Source: Romanomermis culicivorax
Lineage: Eukaryota; Nematoda; Enoplea; Mermithida; Mermithidae
DNA: 64,000 nucleotides
Assembly (NCBI GenBank): GCA_963922205.1
Contig: CAWUHX010000085.1
Span: 186,001-250,000 of the forward strand
Direction: 5' to 3'
Part shown: positions 23,206 through 35,541 of the stretch, piece after piece
Numbering within the stretch: position 1 is the first letter of the stretch
How the letters are laid out: every line of letters starts with the position of its first letter
Notes under the pieces: model-generated
Told to the model about the DNA's origin: nothing
The model's database searches: none
The model's input: only the letters and a program-made list of their open reading frames with translations
Program-made: the position numbers and the translations under genes

Positions 23206-24210
23206 TCATGAAATCAGCGAATTTAAATATTGCTTATCATCATGCCATAACTGTGAATTGGAGTGACTACTCTTCTGACATATTCCAGCTTTGAGCAATC
23301 TACAGCGCCATGATGCTAAGTGTGGTAAGTGCTGAACGGGAAATGACGAATCTCGCTTTTTGCCTGGATGCAGTGAAAAACAATTTAGAATTTTGATTAA
23401 CGACGCTTAGCTCGAGATAATAGGGAACTTTTTTGCAAACAAAACATATAAAAAAAGTTCGCGATTACCTCATTGATTGCAACTGGCCCCTGAAATTTAA
23501 TGAAAATTTTCAAGATTTTCGACTTCTTATTCTAGATGTATTATTCAGCAACCATCAAAGCTAGGTCAATAAAACCCTGTTAGGACTTCGACCCATATTT
23601 CTTTTTCTAGTGTGTTTGATAAGGCTCCAGTATGTTCTTTGGTCGAGGATTTATTCAGTTTCAAAAACATATTTAAATGACAATTAGCGCATACAAATCT
23701 CTACAGCTTCCAAAACGGTGCGCAAATTTTGACACTTGTATATTAGTGGCTACAGAAATGAAGGAAAAATTATGTGATGGGAATGTGACCAAAAAGGCTC
23801 CACATAATTTTTTCGGCTTTTTTCCACCTCTTTTTTTAAACATAATGAAAAGTCTTCAATACGAGATTAAAAAAAGTTTTTCATATTAAATGGTAAGGAA
23901 CTGTCTCCTGTGTATAAAGAATTTTTCACTGTAATGCCAACGTCTTTTCATAGCAGCAAATATTGAAAAATTTAAAAATCCGAACTTTTATGCGAAATGA
24001 ATGCCGCAACAATACTCAGTATGTAAAACTATGCAATATACCTGATTTTCAATTTTAATTAATTTTAAACTTATCATGGTCAAGGTCGAATTTCTCAGAA
24101 AGTGCGTTTTGAGGATTTTGAAAATAGAGTTTTATAAAAAATGTGCCCAGGCCATTTGATCATGATTTTTTTGAATTTTATCTTCTCTTTGTTTTCATTT
24201 CACCATTTAG
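23206..24210. other. Weak exon-like fragments only
   Basis: A GTGTG|GTAAGTG donor near 23325 and a Cys-containing open stretch at 23690-23820 (RCANFDTCILVATEMKEKLC) look coding, but I could not join them in frame. Confidence 0.25.
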
Positions 24211-24645
24211 GATTGTCGTGAGCAATCTATGATCTACGAAAAGCGCGATTCCGATTGTTCTACAGTAGCAGGTTAATAGCTTACTATCCTTTGCTTCCAT
24301 GTGACTGGAAGTAAAAAATAATTTTAGAAATTCATCGATCAAACGATGATCATCGTGATGAGGAATATCGGATAGGACTTCCTGTGGGTTTCAGCAACGA
24401 TTTAGATGCATTTATTCGTAAAACTTACAGAATAGACCCAACCAATCTGGGTCAATTATTAGACGTTAGTTTATTTTTATAGGATTCAATCGTATGTACT
24501 ACTCCATGACGTCATTTTTTTAGTTTTCGCATTCAATACAGAGAATAAAACGTGTTGAAATTGAAGTCAGTAGTATTATAGCTGAAAGACATGCAGATTT
24601 AGATCTGGATTCTATAGCGGAGCTCCTTCTGTGCCGAGATAAAAG
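24211..24645 (+). CDS. Candidate gene, at least three exons (24211..24271, 24328..24464, 24524..24645)
   Basis: Exons with consensus junctions and matching phases: ATTTAG| to GCAG|GTTAAT (phase 1), ATTTTAG| to GAC|GTTAGT (phase 0), TTTTTAG| to AAAAG|GTATTA. The product contains EEYRIGLPVGFSNDLDAF, KTYRIDPTNLGQLLD and a helical EIEVSSIIAERHADLDLDS. The third frame stays open to a stop at 24794 if the last donor is not used. A further block, 24837-24990, also reads open (LVLVLLGLEEKYASKLEC) after a TTTTTTAG acceptor but did not join cleanly. No known domain is recognised. Confidence 0.45.
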
Positions 24646-25369
24646 GTATTACTTTTCACCTATACAGTTTCGTCTGTTAAATTTTCATATTAAGTCAACC
24701 CAAACGTTGCACGATAGTGGATTACGGTACTGCTGTCTTACGTACAGTGTTGTTGATTCCTTATCAGGTGAATTACGAGTTTGGCATTACTGAACCGTTG
24801 TGACACCGTTGAAACTATTAGACCTTCATGCACATTTTTTAGAGATATTCAAGAAAAGTTTATTTTCTAGTACTCGTGTTACTGGGATTAGAGGAAAAGT
24901 ATGCAAGCAAACTGGAATGCACGATAAATAGCTGCAATACGCTAGAAAGCTTGAAGGATGAACTCTCTGATGTGAACAATTAGTAACTATACAATGCATC
25001 TTTTCCAGATGCATTCAAATACTAATCAAGCGGAAAACCAGCCGAGTAAATGCGATCATGACATGCTTTCGTCATTAATGAAGAATTGGATCAATTTTCA
25101 ACGATTTTTCGTATTACACTACTGCTTATATAAAGATAAGAAAGAATACAAATAACGGCAATATTCACAATACGAATTGATCTAGGACTACTGTAATGCA
25201 TCGTAGCACAAGATTTTATTTTTTTAGTTGTAGTAAGGTTGTTTATTATTCACATGAAAATCTTTTTTCTTTCAGAGGCTCATTAGAGAAAATAGACTGT
25301 AGCTATCTACTGAGTATCAATTTTGCTAGATATGTCAAATATAGGAGTTGTTTTCCATAATAAAACGAC

Positions 25370-26130
25370 TCGCAGATTGTGTCCCGTTACCTCGAATAAT
25401 GTTGGAAAAAATTTTTTTTAAAATCCCGTTACCTCGACGGTATTGTTACCTTTATTGTACCGTTATCTCGACTAATGTTGTAAGTCATTAAAAATCTTAT
25501 TACTACGACTTTCCCTGCCTGGACTATGTTTTAACGTCACAAAAAATACAGAGTGAAGTTTACTAAATGTATACTTTTCCCACGGGCTTTCCTCAAACAA
25601 TTACACAAAAAAATTACGACATTGTTTGTACGCTAGTAAACTGGTCAGAAAATTGTACTTGATTTTTTGCACAAATGGAAGATTATGGTCAGAAGAACTG
25701 ATTTATTAAAATGCGGAGGTACGGCTCAGCCAGATCGTTTCTACTTTTTCCACAAAAAAATAAATTTTGGTCAACTATTGATTGTTACTAGTGTAGAAGT
25801 TATGACAAGCTCGGGGACGAAAAAGAAAGAACAAGGGTCAAAAATTATCGAATAATTGGCAATCCTGAAGTTGGTCACAACGATCGTTCTGCCCCAATGG
25901 CTGCTGTGACTATTGAAACATCAACATTGACCAGAAAAATGATGAAAGTTGCTGAAAATGGAACGAAACCAATTAAAGCTCTTCCAGATTCATAACATAA
26001 ACGTAGCACAGTCGAGATAAAGGGATAGACCAAAGAAGATTTTGTTTTTCATAAAAATTCACTGGTCGATGTAACGGGAGTTTTATACATTAGTCTAGAG
26101 GTATAGGGACATTCGAGATATCGAGACACA
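25370..26130. mobile_element. Possible degenerate pogo/Tigger-like element
   Basis: TCCCGTTACCTCGA-type motifs at 25380-25480 and inverted forms (TCGAGATAAAGGG near 26004, TCGAGATATCGAGAC near 26113) resemble the terminal sequences of pogo/Tigger elements. The interior has broken frames of about 60 and 44 residues without a recognisable DDE domain. Boundaries and target duplication are unclear. Confidence 0.3.
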
Positions 26131-26373
26131 ACGGACTTGCATCCTTACTCGCATGAAAATAAAAAATTCCGTAATCAGTCAAACAAGGATTGTTGGGCAT
26201 TATTGCTCGGATTTACGTCATTTACTCTGAGTTTGTTTCAAGCTATATCAATTCAAATTTCATTTCGAATGCTGTTTCAAGATTTCATGGAGAAAAATGA
26301 AAAGTTGCATTCGAGTCCGAAAAAAGGAAATTCAGATGCATGTCGTATGCCCAAATCGACGTCAGAAAAATAA

Positions 26374-26446
26374 CGCTCGGTGAGGGGCTCGAACCTTCGA
26401 CCGTCTGCATACAAGGCAGACACTTCACTAACTGCGCTAACCGAGT
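26374..26446 (-). tRNA. tRNA-Thr(UGU)-like gene, possibly a pseudogene or SINE head
   Basis: On the minus strand a cloverleaf can be drawn: acceptor ACTCGGT/ACCGAGC with one terminal mismatch, box A TTAGCGCAGTTAGTG, anticodon stem TCTGC/GCAGA around loop CTTGTAT (anticodon TGT, Thr), five-base variable loop, and T arm with box B GGTTCGAGCC and one A·C mismatch. The D arm is about one base short. A run TTATTTTT follows directly, as a pol III terminator. The mismatches make a pseudogene or tRNA-derived SINE a real alternative. Confidence 0.5.
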
Positions 26447-26913
26447 CACGTGGATGGTTCAGAAATTGTGGTTGTAGTGGTGTTGGTGAGTGCAGGCATA
26501 CCGCGTGATAAACAGCCGGACGCACCACTGCAACATGTATCTTGATTTCAACAAACTAATCATTTGACACAAGTTACCATCATTTTGATTCATGTACGTA
26601 TAACGCAGCTCCGGGGTCTGGAGTGGAGCTTAGAGTCCCATACTCTATCCCTATGATGGCCACATGATTGGCAAGCCCTGGGAATGATGATAAAGCTAGC
26701 CCCACGATCGACGATGTATCACAATGTAGCCAGCCATAATGGTCGGTGATCACTTATATATTTACATGCTGAACTAATTATTACGTGGTACGTACTAATT
26801 CCGAATATTCCACTTCCTCCGACTATTTATTGATATGAGTGTTATTAATGAATAATTGCATATTAATGCTGTGACACATTGATCGTAAGAAAAATAATGC
26901 GGTTACGATACTT

Positions 26914-27706
26914 TTATTCTAAGCTAACAGAATATTCTCCACAAATCATGTCCATATAAATAAACTGTGGTTGTTTCACGAACAGATTAGGTTTGGTCAT
27001 CCTGGATTCACTGTTCAGAGCACAAGTACCACGTTGCCTGCCTCCGAGGTCGGGATTGATCAAATCTCTGATTTGATCGGTACTGTTCTCACCTCGAATA
27101 AAAATTAGCGAGGTACAATTGAAGCCGAAATCGTCGGTAGATTTTTGACAGAACAACTTGCAAGCAGCCAGACGAACGTTGTCCAAAGTTTGGCGGGCGA
27201 AACCGACCAAATTTGAATCTTCAAATCTCAGAAATTGGCACGATGAACTCGTTTTGGTAGATATGTAATTGGTTTCTTCTAAAAGCAGTATTTAATTCAA
27301 ATTGTGTACATTTTTAACAGTTTTTGAGAATCCTACCACAAATGAAAATCAACTTTTGGGGAACCCTAGTTCCATGGTACCATTGTTCTCGAAGCGCCTG
27401 ATCTTCTGTCGCAAATGTTTCAATCGAGTCGTTTAATTTCCTTGATCTATTATCCAAGGAGAACATTGAAGAACATGTTACGTAATTCATCTCTTGATCG
27501 TTGTACCAGAACGACGAGCAAGATGTGTTTCTTAGTGAAACCATGTACTTGATATACACTGTAAAATTTTCTAGATGCTGTTCAACATCAATTTTTCCAG
27601 TAACCGCACCAGAGTAATACGGATATTCAGATCTGAAAAAGTTCAAAGCCTTTTGCCAATCAATGTTTAAAAAGTAGGGATTATGTAACTTTGCGTCAAT
27701 ATTCAT
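26914..27706 (-). CDS. Secreted-type protein with a PAN/Apple-like Cys pattern, two exons (27337..27706, 26914..27218)
   Basis: Donor TGTG|GTAGGA and acceptor TTTGAAG join in phase 1 to a 224-residue reading. The second exon has the Cys spacing of PAN/Apple modules: ACKLFCQKS, then a FNCTSLIF strand-like segment, then GTCALNSE. The first exon contributes three more Cys (NTSCSSFWY, TCSSMF, FICD) and N-glycosylation sequons. PAN domains mediate protein or glycan binding outside cells. No signal peptide is visible at the first ATG, so an upstream exon is likely. The acceptor lacks a good pyrimidine tract, so that junction is less certain. Confidence 0.5.
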
Positions 27707-28075
27707 GCAGCAACAAAATTTTTCTTAATACCCATTCAGGCCTGTAGGCAGGGGGATTGAGGAGACCATGCCTCCCCGAAATGTTTCAAGTGTTAAAAAA
27801 GGCAAAGGTAGTGCCAAACCTTTGGTTTTTTTTCTTCAAGAAAAATTCAAGACAGAAATGCAAATTTTACAGTATTGAGTGAAAAAATGTGTGCCATCCC
27901 CCGAAATAAACTCCTGGGTACAGGCCTGTGCCATGTGATAAGAAAGTCAGGAATAAGGAAATTCAGAATTCAGGAATGGGAATCATGCTCAAAATGCCTT
28001 ATACGTAAAAATCTAGATCATTAAGAAAGAATGAAAGTTTATCCAAAACTTACAAGTTCGCCCATGAAATATCTT
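27707..28075. other. Intergenic stretch
   Basis: No gene or repeat recognised. Confidence 0.3.
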
Positions 28076-28077
28076 AT

Positions 28078-29280
28078 CATAGGTGGCGCGACAGCGTCAA
28101 CCTATAATATACTTGGCCCCCAAATTTCATGTCCCCCCCCTAGAGCCAAAACGGTAAGAGCTAGAACCTTCGGGTTTTTTGCATAATATCGGGCATAGAG
28201 GCAAACTATGGAGTGCCTTTTGGCATTTCGCCTCTATCGGCAAGTGGTGCTCGGTGGGGCCCAAAAACAGATAAAAAACGCACTTTTCTAGGCTCCCCAG
28301 TTCCACCATGCCCAGCAATCGGTGTGCCATATCCAACCTCCATACTTCGGCCTAAGCATCTTGGGGGTGTAATCTCATATGCGAATTTTTTTTTTGAAAT
28401 ATGGCCTCAATTCAATTATATGGTTGTCCAGAGTCCTGGGCCCGGTTGCACAACTGTTACCTTCCACGAAGTTACGACCTTCGCAGGTAGGTTCGACCTT
28501 CACTGCAACCTTCCGATTGCACAACAAAACTTGAAACGAAGGTAGCACCTTCGTCGAAGGTTCGAATTCCATTCACTGTGTAACGCGAAGGCCCGAGCTA
28601 GAGCTGCTCTTCGTGCGAAGGTCACAGCTTTTCAGCAAAATTTAACTGTTAATTTATGGCGAAAATAGCTTATTTTTGGCCTTAATCTGCATTTTATGTG
28701 ATTTTTTCCTTTCGTAACGTTAAATTAACGACGCGCTGGCAACGTCAATTCAACGTTACGAAATTAGTGCCATGTGTTTGGCTTCTAATGCGGCTTCTAA
28801 TGTATTTTCGTGATTTACCGATGTACGGGGTTTTCGATCACGGAGAATTTGATGAATGCGATCATCTTACAAAAAAAAACTATCGCGGGTGTAAACAAGC
28901 GTATTTTCGTGATTTTTTATGGAAGGGGTTTCCGACTGCGGGGAATTCAATGGATGTGTCAATTAACACAAATAAATTACTCCCGATTTAACCAAGCCTG
29001 TTTTCGTGAGTTTTTTGCGGGAGGGGTTTTCGACCACTGGGAATTTAATGAAAGTGATCACTTTACACACTAATTCATATTGAGTGTAAACAAATGTATT
29101 TCTGCGACGTTTCAGGGAAGATGTTTCTGACCATAGGGAATTCAATGGACGGAGTCAGTTTACACGAAAAAAAGTCATTTGTGTTAACAAAGGTATTTCT
29201 GCGATTTTTTGGGTTGAGGGATTCTAAACAATGAGGAATTCAATAGATATGGTCACCTTTCAGTATCTTTACAACGTTTT
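28078..29280 (+). repeat. Head segment plus 97-bp array, copy B
   Basis: The head at 28078-28440 matches copies A and C. It is interrupted near 28440 by an unrelated CCCGGTTGCACAA sequence with many CTTCG/CGAAG inverted motifs (28440-28640, probably another small fold-back element). The array resumes about 28790 with GTGTAAACAAGCG units to about 29280. Confidence 0.7.
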
Positions 29281-29450
29281 TTAAGTACTATGCGGTTTAC
29301 ACATCCTTTACTTTTGCCGGAGGTGAGAATTCGTAGCTTTAAGTTTTTTTTATTGTTTTTTTGAAGTGCAGATGACCAAATTTAAAACTTCAATGTGCTT
29401 CTATGAAGGTTTTCGTGCATGGTTGAGGCCCACTAAAAAGAGGTGAACTA

Positions 29451-31008
29451 GTTTATTAGAAAATGCCCCGATGGGGCAGAAAAAAGGAGAATATACTTGC
29501 TTCGATAGTTGCCATGCTAGAAAAAGAAGTGGACTAGATTTTTGAGAACTTGGGTCAAAGTTGGAAAAAATTCACTTTCTTTATATTGGATTTTCATTCT
29601 GTCTCAAAAAAATTTTCTATGTCTGTGGAAAAGTATATTCTGCAGCTGAGTGCATCAACACACTTTCCAACCAAGCATGTGCATCTCTGAAATTTTTAGG
29701 ACGGTACAGGCGTGGACCTTGATGTTTTGGCATTTTGTGAGATAAAAAATTCAGAAAAAGTTGATCAAAAAATTTTTTGCACAACAAATTTCCCAGTTTC
29801 AAAACCCTTGTGAAAGCTTATACCCCCGTGTCCCTTCTCACACATGTTTGCTTCAACTGTGTTAAACATTTTTACTGAATTTGGTGTCAACAAAAGGAAT
29901 CAACTATGGGAAAATTGCACACAAAATCCCATACAGCTTTTTTAGAAAAAAGAGCTACACCACAAAGTCTTCTAAGAACTAAATTGATTGTGCCAGATAC
30001 GTTTCATTCACTCATTTTATATAAGACATCGTATAGAATTCACTCCGTAAGTTCTACTGATTACAAGCTACAAACAAATTTATTCTCTTCTATTTGACTA
30101 TTGAACAAAATAGCATCATTCACAGTTTTTGGACTTCTGAAATTGCAGAAAGAGCGCTTTTTGCAGGATTATTGCAGACAGGAAGCAATTTCACCCATCC
30201 CTGTCGCTCTCGTTGTGCTTTCAAAAAAGTCGTACCGTTGCTGTGGGACTGCCAGTAGAGTCTCGAGCTCAAGATAATCTCAAACAAAGAGGCGACTCGG
30301 TTTGATCTCAAGTTTGGTATAATTTGAAATTCATGAAGGTTGTAACAAGCTCAATGTCGAGATTTTCCCCAGCTCGAGCTGTCGGGTTGCACTAAAATTT
30401 TCGCATAATTTTCTTATCTCTAAAGCAAATGAATTGTTTGCAATTCCAAAACTCGAACTTAAACCTCAGTATTAGTTGATCCTGGAGGTTTGTGCATTGG
30501 AAGAAAATAATTTGGACATTGTGAACAGCTTAAAGTCAGGATGATCAATTTAATCCCAGTGTTGAGATTATCCTCATGTTGGGTTAGTGCAACGAACCTC
30601 AGGTTCATTTATAGTTCTGAAAATGACTATAATATGCCTCCCCTCACTATTTTTTAGCTAGTGTGAGAGGCAGGAGTTTTGAATTTTATCGGGAGTTAGA
30701 ATGTTATTGGTTTATCATTTCTTTACACTTGAAATCATGTGCATATAATTTTCATGCAGAAAAATTTTACTGTAGTTGACGCCAGAGGAAGGACAAAATG
30801 CACGATGCTGCAGAATATACTTTTTCACAGACATAGAAAATTTTTTTGAGACAGAATGAAAATCCAATATAAAGAAAGTGAATTTTTTCCAACTTTGACC
30901 CAAGTTCTCAAAAATCTAGTCCACTTCTTTTTCTAGCATGGCAGCTATCGAAGCAAGTATATTCTCCTTTTTTCTGCCCCATCGGGGCATTTTCTAATAA
31001 ACTAGTAT
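29451..31008. mobile_element. DNA element copy B, ~200-bp terminal inverted repeats
   Basis: The left end (TTTATTAGAAAATGCCCC, then ATACTTGCTTCGATAG) is repeated inverted at the right end (30785-31008) over about 200 bp. CTAG flanks both ends and may be a 4-bp target duplication, though as a palindrome it could also belong to the ends. The interior has no intact transposase, so this is a non-autonomous element. A truncated copy is at 2255-3640. Confidence 0.8.
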
Positions 31009-31837
31009 ACTATATACTTCATTCATTTTGAATTGATCGATGCAGCAAAGTTACGGCGCAACTTTTACTCAAAGCTATGGAAGGCTCGTGAACTCTATTC
31101 AAGAAATTTTTTCACAAGCACTAGCAGGGCTGTGTTTGCCGAAACGTTGACCGCTGAATCTATCCTTTCAAAAAAATTGAGTTTAGTCTCACATATCAAA
31201 ATTCTGTAAACATGGCTGCAATGATTGACTGATCTGGTATCACTTTGTGCGACAATATGCCAGAAAATTGTTTATGTGAATTTTGCCATTACTCAATTGA
31301 TGAAAAGCATTGAAGCATAACTTCAGTAGAACATTACCGAAGCCAATATAGCATTTTCACTGCAATATTTTTTATTCCTAATAGTTGCTACTTCTATAAG
31401 AGTTTCACATTTTTGATAAAACGGATAAATTCAATTGAAAATTGTGATCATGATATTTTTTCAATTTAATATTTCACTCATATTATCCTAGAGTTGATTG
31501 AAATTTTTTGGAATTTTTTCACAAAAGACACGGGCAAAAGTTGTCACTCATTAACCAATAAAGGAGACGAAAAATTCAGAATACGCCTAAAGTTCGAAGA
31601 TATCTTATTATAGATCATAGTCGGTAAGAAGTATGAGAAACTTTGCAGATAAATGATTCACAGAAAAATCAAATTTCTCACAAACGAGAGGTAAGATCAC
31701 GGAACAAACAGCACTGTAGTTCAAAATACAAAACAAGCAATTTCTTCGTGCACTATTCCTTGCATGAAAACAAATATTTTGTTTGAATTGGTCTAATTTT
31801 TTATTGATTCACTCCTTATTTCAAGTTATAATCGTTA
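31009..31837. other. 3' flank of the tyrosinase gene
   Basis: AT-rich. On the minus strand an AATAAA lies near 31800, about 40 nt after the tyrosinase stop, and may be its polyadenylation signal. Nothing else recognised. Confidence 0.4.
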
Positions 31838-34800
31838 TTACCTTGAAGAAACAGTGGTACTGTAGCCGAAAGTCGAATTAACGGTCTGAAGTTTTACTTC
31901 AGCACCAATAGCACCAACATAACCACCAGAGTCGGGGTCCACCTTCAAAACGGCCAGTGCCATCCAGTGGCTAGAATGTTGATCCTTTTTCGATAAGGAT
32001 TTAACTTTGCCCGATAATTCATCACTGATGTCTGCTTTATGCTCGTCTCCTCCTTCACAATTGCATGAGCAAGTGTCTGCGGTTGTCAATGCCAAACTTT
32101 CCAAGCCGTATCTCGTTGAGCCTTGATAGTTCAATATGCTAATGCCGGTGGACACTCCATTGGGAGCAGACGGTGGTCCGGGAGGCGCCAAGGTATCGTC
32201 CGAATTCTGGCATCGCCCTTGAATACATCGTCCTTCCTCCATGCAAGGATTAATCGACAATAATTCCAGGCCGGTACAGTTTCCGCCGGGCACGATTTTA
32301 CTCAAGCAGGTAAAGGTGAATGTGTCGCAGAAGAGGTAAGGCGACCCGCAGTCCTGTTTCGGGCGAGAACAAGTTGGCCTAGCTTCGTAGATATAAATTT
32401 CATCGTTGTACCTGTTTGACAGACCGTTGACGTTTTTCAACTTGAATGAAAAGCTAATGAATTTGAATTCATAAGCAGATCTGAGTAGCAGTTCGTCAAA
32501 ATCACGTCATTGGCAAGGTACTGCTGGTAGTAGAAATTCATTAGTTTCACAATTTCTCAATTTGATAACTAATAAAAATTGTAGGATGGAGAAACAACTA
32601 CGCGTACCACAGACTGTTTCTTTATCCTTCCAAATTGAAAAATGATAGTGATTTCGTCCAAACAAATCGTTCACACGAAGCTTTCACCGTAGGGTTTTTA
32701 AATGGTTATTTGCAAACCTACAGAAGTCTGTTTCATACCATTAAATAATGGATTTACAATCGAATTGCAGACATGAAAACCATAGTAACGGTCAATCTAC
32801 ATACAAACAAAACTTCAGGCGTAATAGAGGTTATTTTTCTGCTGATATCGTGATTGACCTGGCTAGAAGTAGACCAGGATAGAAATAGATCAGAATTCCA
32901 ATTCAGCATCCTTTTTGATCTTCAATATCATTTTTGAGCTGAATACTGAAATGCGACTTTGCTGTGGCATACCTCGAACTTTCTAAAAAGGGTTGCAGCG
33001 CCAAATATGTCACAGTTTGAATGACAATAGTAATAAAGTTAGAAAGATTGTATGGCCGACTTTCAGGTTTTCGGGATTTCCTTTAAACTAAAAGAAAACA
33101 ATACTACGTAATCATGTACAGGATTTTGAGTTCACTCCATATTTCCGATACTTGGTAAAAAAAGTTCGTAACCAAGTGTAACTGCTGAGGGCATGAGGTT
33201 TTTCGTACAAACGTAACACTCTTTTGTACCGGGAATGGCAGCATCTGGGCGTCAGCGTAGTGATAAGCGTTGCAGGAAGCGTTTTGGTTCGGGTAATCCG
33301 TCTCCCTTCTTTTCCTAGTCTGTTTGGAATCACGAAACATTTGCCATATGTGATCGACGAACGCGTGGTGCAAGTGGAAAACTGGATCACTGGGCGATTG
33401 GGGAATATCGGCCATAGTGCCGCCGATCCACAAGTGTACCATACCATGCATCTGTAAATGTACTCAAGCGTCAAATGGACATAAAATGAGTAGAGATTAG
33501 AGTACCATTTCAAAAAATTGATCAGTGCAACTGGCCAATTCGTCGTATTTTCGTTTGGCCAGCACGGTGCTGACATCGCTGTTTCGGAACAATGATCCGT
33601 ATGGCGAAGTGGCAATGTGTCTCAATAAATGATTAGTAGGCTGAGCTTCAGTCGGATTCGAAATCGTCCAGTTACGGTAGGGACCTTCGTTGACGATATC
33701 GTCACCATTTCCGAAAAACTTTTTCGACCATATAACCGAATGTCTAGGATCCGGAAGCCCTTGCTCCAATGTAGAATCCCCTGAAACAATGTTGAGTGTC
33801 TCTTGGATGAGGATAGAAAACCAAAATCATATTGAACTTACAGTAAGGCATTGCAATGGAATCATCGTAAAAGCGAAGGGCGGTTTCAAATCTATGAAAA
33901 ATGTTTGTTCATGCTTGATTTTTCAGGTTAGGTAGATTATGACTGATGTCAAAGCATGCTATAATCTGTTTTTCTTGAAACGCTTCTAAATAATAAAAGT
34001 GGAAAGCAAGTAGTATTTCAGATTTTCATGGTTTTCTAATGAACAATATATCATATAGGTCTGGGAATTTCTGAGCGCACTGAGCTCACCCTTCAAAAAT
34101 TTTTCGAGTGAAAAATTTTAGGGTAAGAGCATTATGAAAACGATTTTGACGACAGTACTGATTCATGTCACTTTACTATTTGGAAGCATTTTATAAAAAA
34201 CAGACTATAAGTCACAGAAGTAGTCTGTCAAAATTCAAGTTAAAATTTAAAAAAGCTTACTGCCTTAAATATTCTCTGTGCCACGGCAAAAAGGCTGGTC
34301 CGAAATGAGCTCCCGGAGCTAGATTCGGCGTATGTGCAGTTGTCAAAATATCATATTTACTGTAATTATCGATCAAATCGGATTTTAGAGCGTTCATTGC
34401 CTCATGGAATTTTTCTCGTTCATCATCACTGAACATCCGATACTCCTTCCGTAACAGTAGTTTGCTATTTCTGCGGGGCAACCGATCAATGCCACGTTTT
34501 CCTATAAATTCAACTGTTCCCGAAAAGCCTAATGTAGACCATCGTTTCTGGAGAATTTCTGTGTCACTCACTGACTACAGTGTCGATTCCATTTCTTTCG
34601 CAATGATTGCAGTATTCTATGAGGAAAGTACAAAGTTGGTGAAATCCCCTGGAGAGACATTTCAGTTCAGCGACTACAGTCCTCATTTTCTCAAGAAGAA
34701 TCATTTTGAAACAATAATACGTGCAGAACTGGTGGGGTCTGCAAGGAAGAGTCTTTCATATCAAGAAGAAAATAGGATTAATGACGTATACAGCAATATC

Positions 34801-35541
34801 AATTGGAAGCTCACGAATGCTGTAAAAATACAGTGGTCGGTAATTAAAACCTCTATGATTTTTCAAAAATGACTTCGGACTCTATAGGGGTTTCTTCCTT
34901 TCCAGTGTAGTTCATTATGCTTTCGGCCTAATTTTCTCTCAACTTCTGTGAGCATTCGACATTCAGACCGTAGTCACAATTTTTTTGACAGAAATTTTTC
35001 TTAGGAATCGAGTAGAATATAAAATTACAGACTCAGAAATTACGGGATGCAGAAAACCATCAGATTTGAGGTAACTGTATTCTCACTACTTCATACCATA
35101 CCATAACTTGAATACTCTACTTTTATGCAACGAATAACAAACAAAGTCGTCGCACTGACATAATCTCAAGTCTGGACAAGCATAAACTGAATTGAGCCAT
35201 TTTCTTTGATTCGCAGTCAAAAAAAATGACGTTTCTACATCGGATAAGCGAAATACAGCTTTCGTCCATTGAAACTGTCTGTCACATATAGCTGCGATTT
35301 GTTGATCGTTGAACCTTCCGCTTATCAATTTCGACGATTTTTTAGTCTTGAATTAAAAAATCAGTTCATGATCAATGTTTGAGTGCTTTTTGAGTCGCTG
35401 CATACGTACACGATCAACACATTCTTTATGCTTATTAATCACGTTGTCATCAGTTACCAATACGTCAGAGATCACATAATCGGAGCTTATTGTGAAAAGA
35501 GTGATCAACGAATAGTAAAATACTCTGATGACGACAACCAT
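31838..35541 (-). CDS. Tyrosinase / type-3 copper oxidase, seven exons
   Basis: Exons: 35410..35541, 35097..35346, 34261..34570, 33842..33891, 33506..33780, 33230..33451, 31838..32440. All phases agree and give about 613 residues. Tyrosinases oxidise phenols to quinones with two coppers. CuA histidines are in AHTPN, GAHFGP and PWHREYL; CuB in MHGMVHLWIGG and HLHHAFVDHIW. The family segments DDSIAMPYW and GPYRNW are also present. A hydrophobic N-terminus (VFYYSLITLFTIS) fits secretion. Residues 45-125 carry a CPDLRLCQC motif. After the catalytic core comes a Cys-rich region like that of molluscan-type tyrosinases (CGSPYLFCD, GGNC, GRCIQGRC) and a C-terminal domain. Likely roles are cuticle or eggshell sclerotisation or melanisation. 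The intron at 33892-34260 holds a MITE. The exon 1 donor (CGT|GTACGT) is the least certain junction. Confidence 0.88.
33960..34209. mobile_element. 250-bp MITE, family M, copy 4, in a tyrosinase intron
   Basis: Starts TATAATCTGTTTTTC and ends AAACAGACTATA, with the shared interior of the other three copies. Confidence 0.8.

Noticed and set aside
28830..29280. Regular ~97-bp repeats resembling a CRISPR array
   Set aside because: Whole units diverge together with no constant repeat and variable spacer, no cas genes, and the DNA is eukaryotic.
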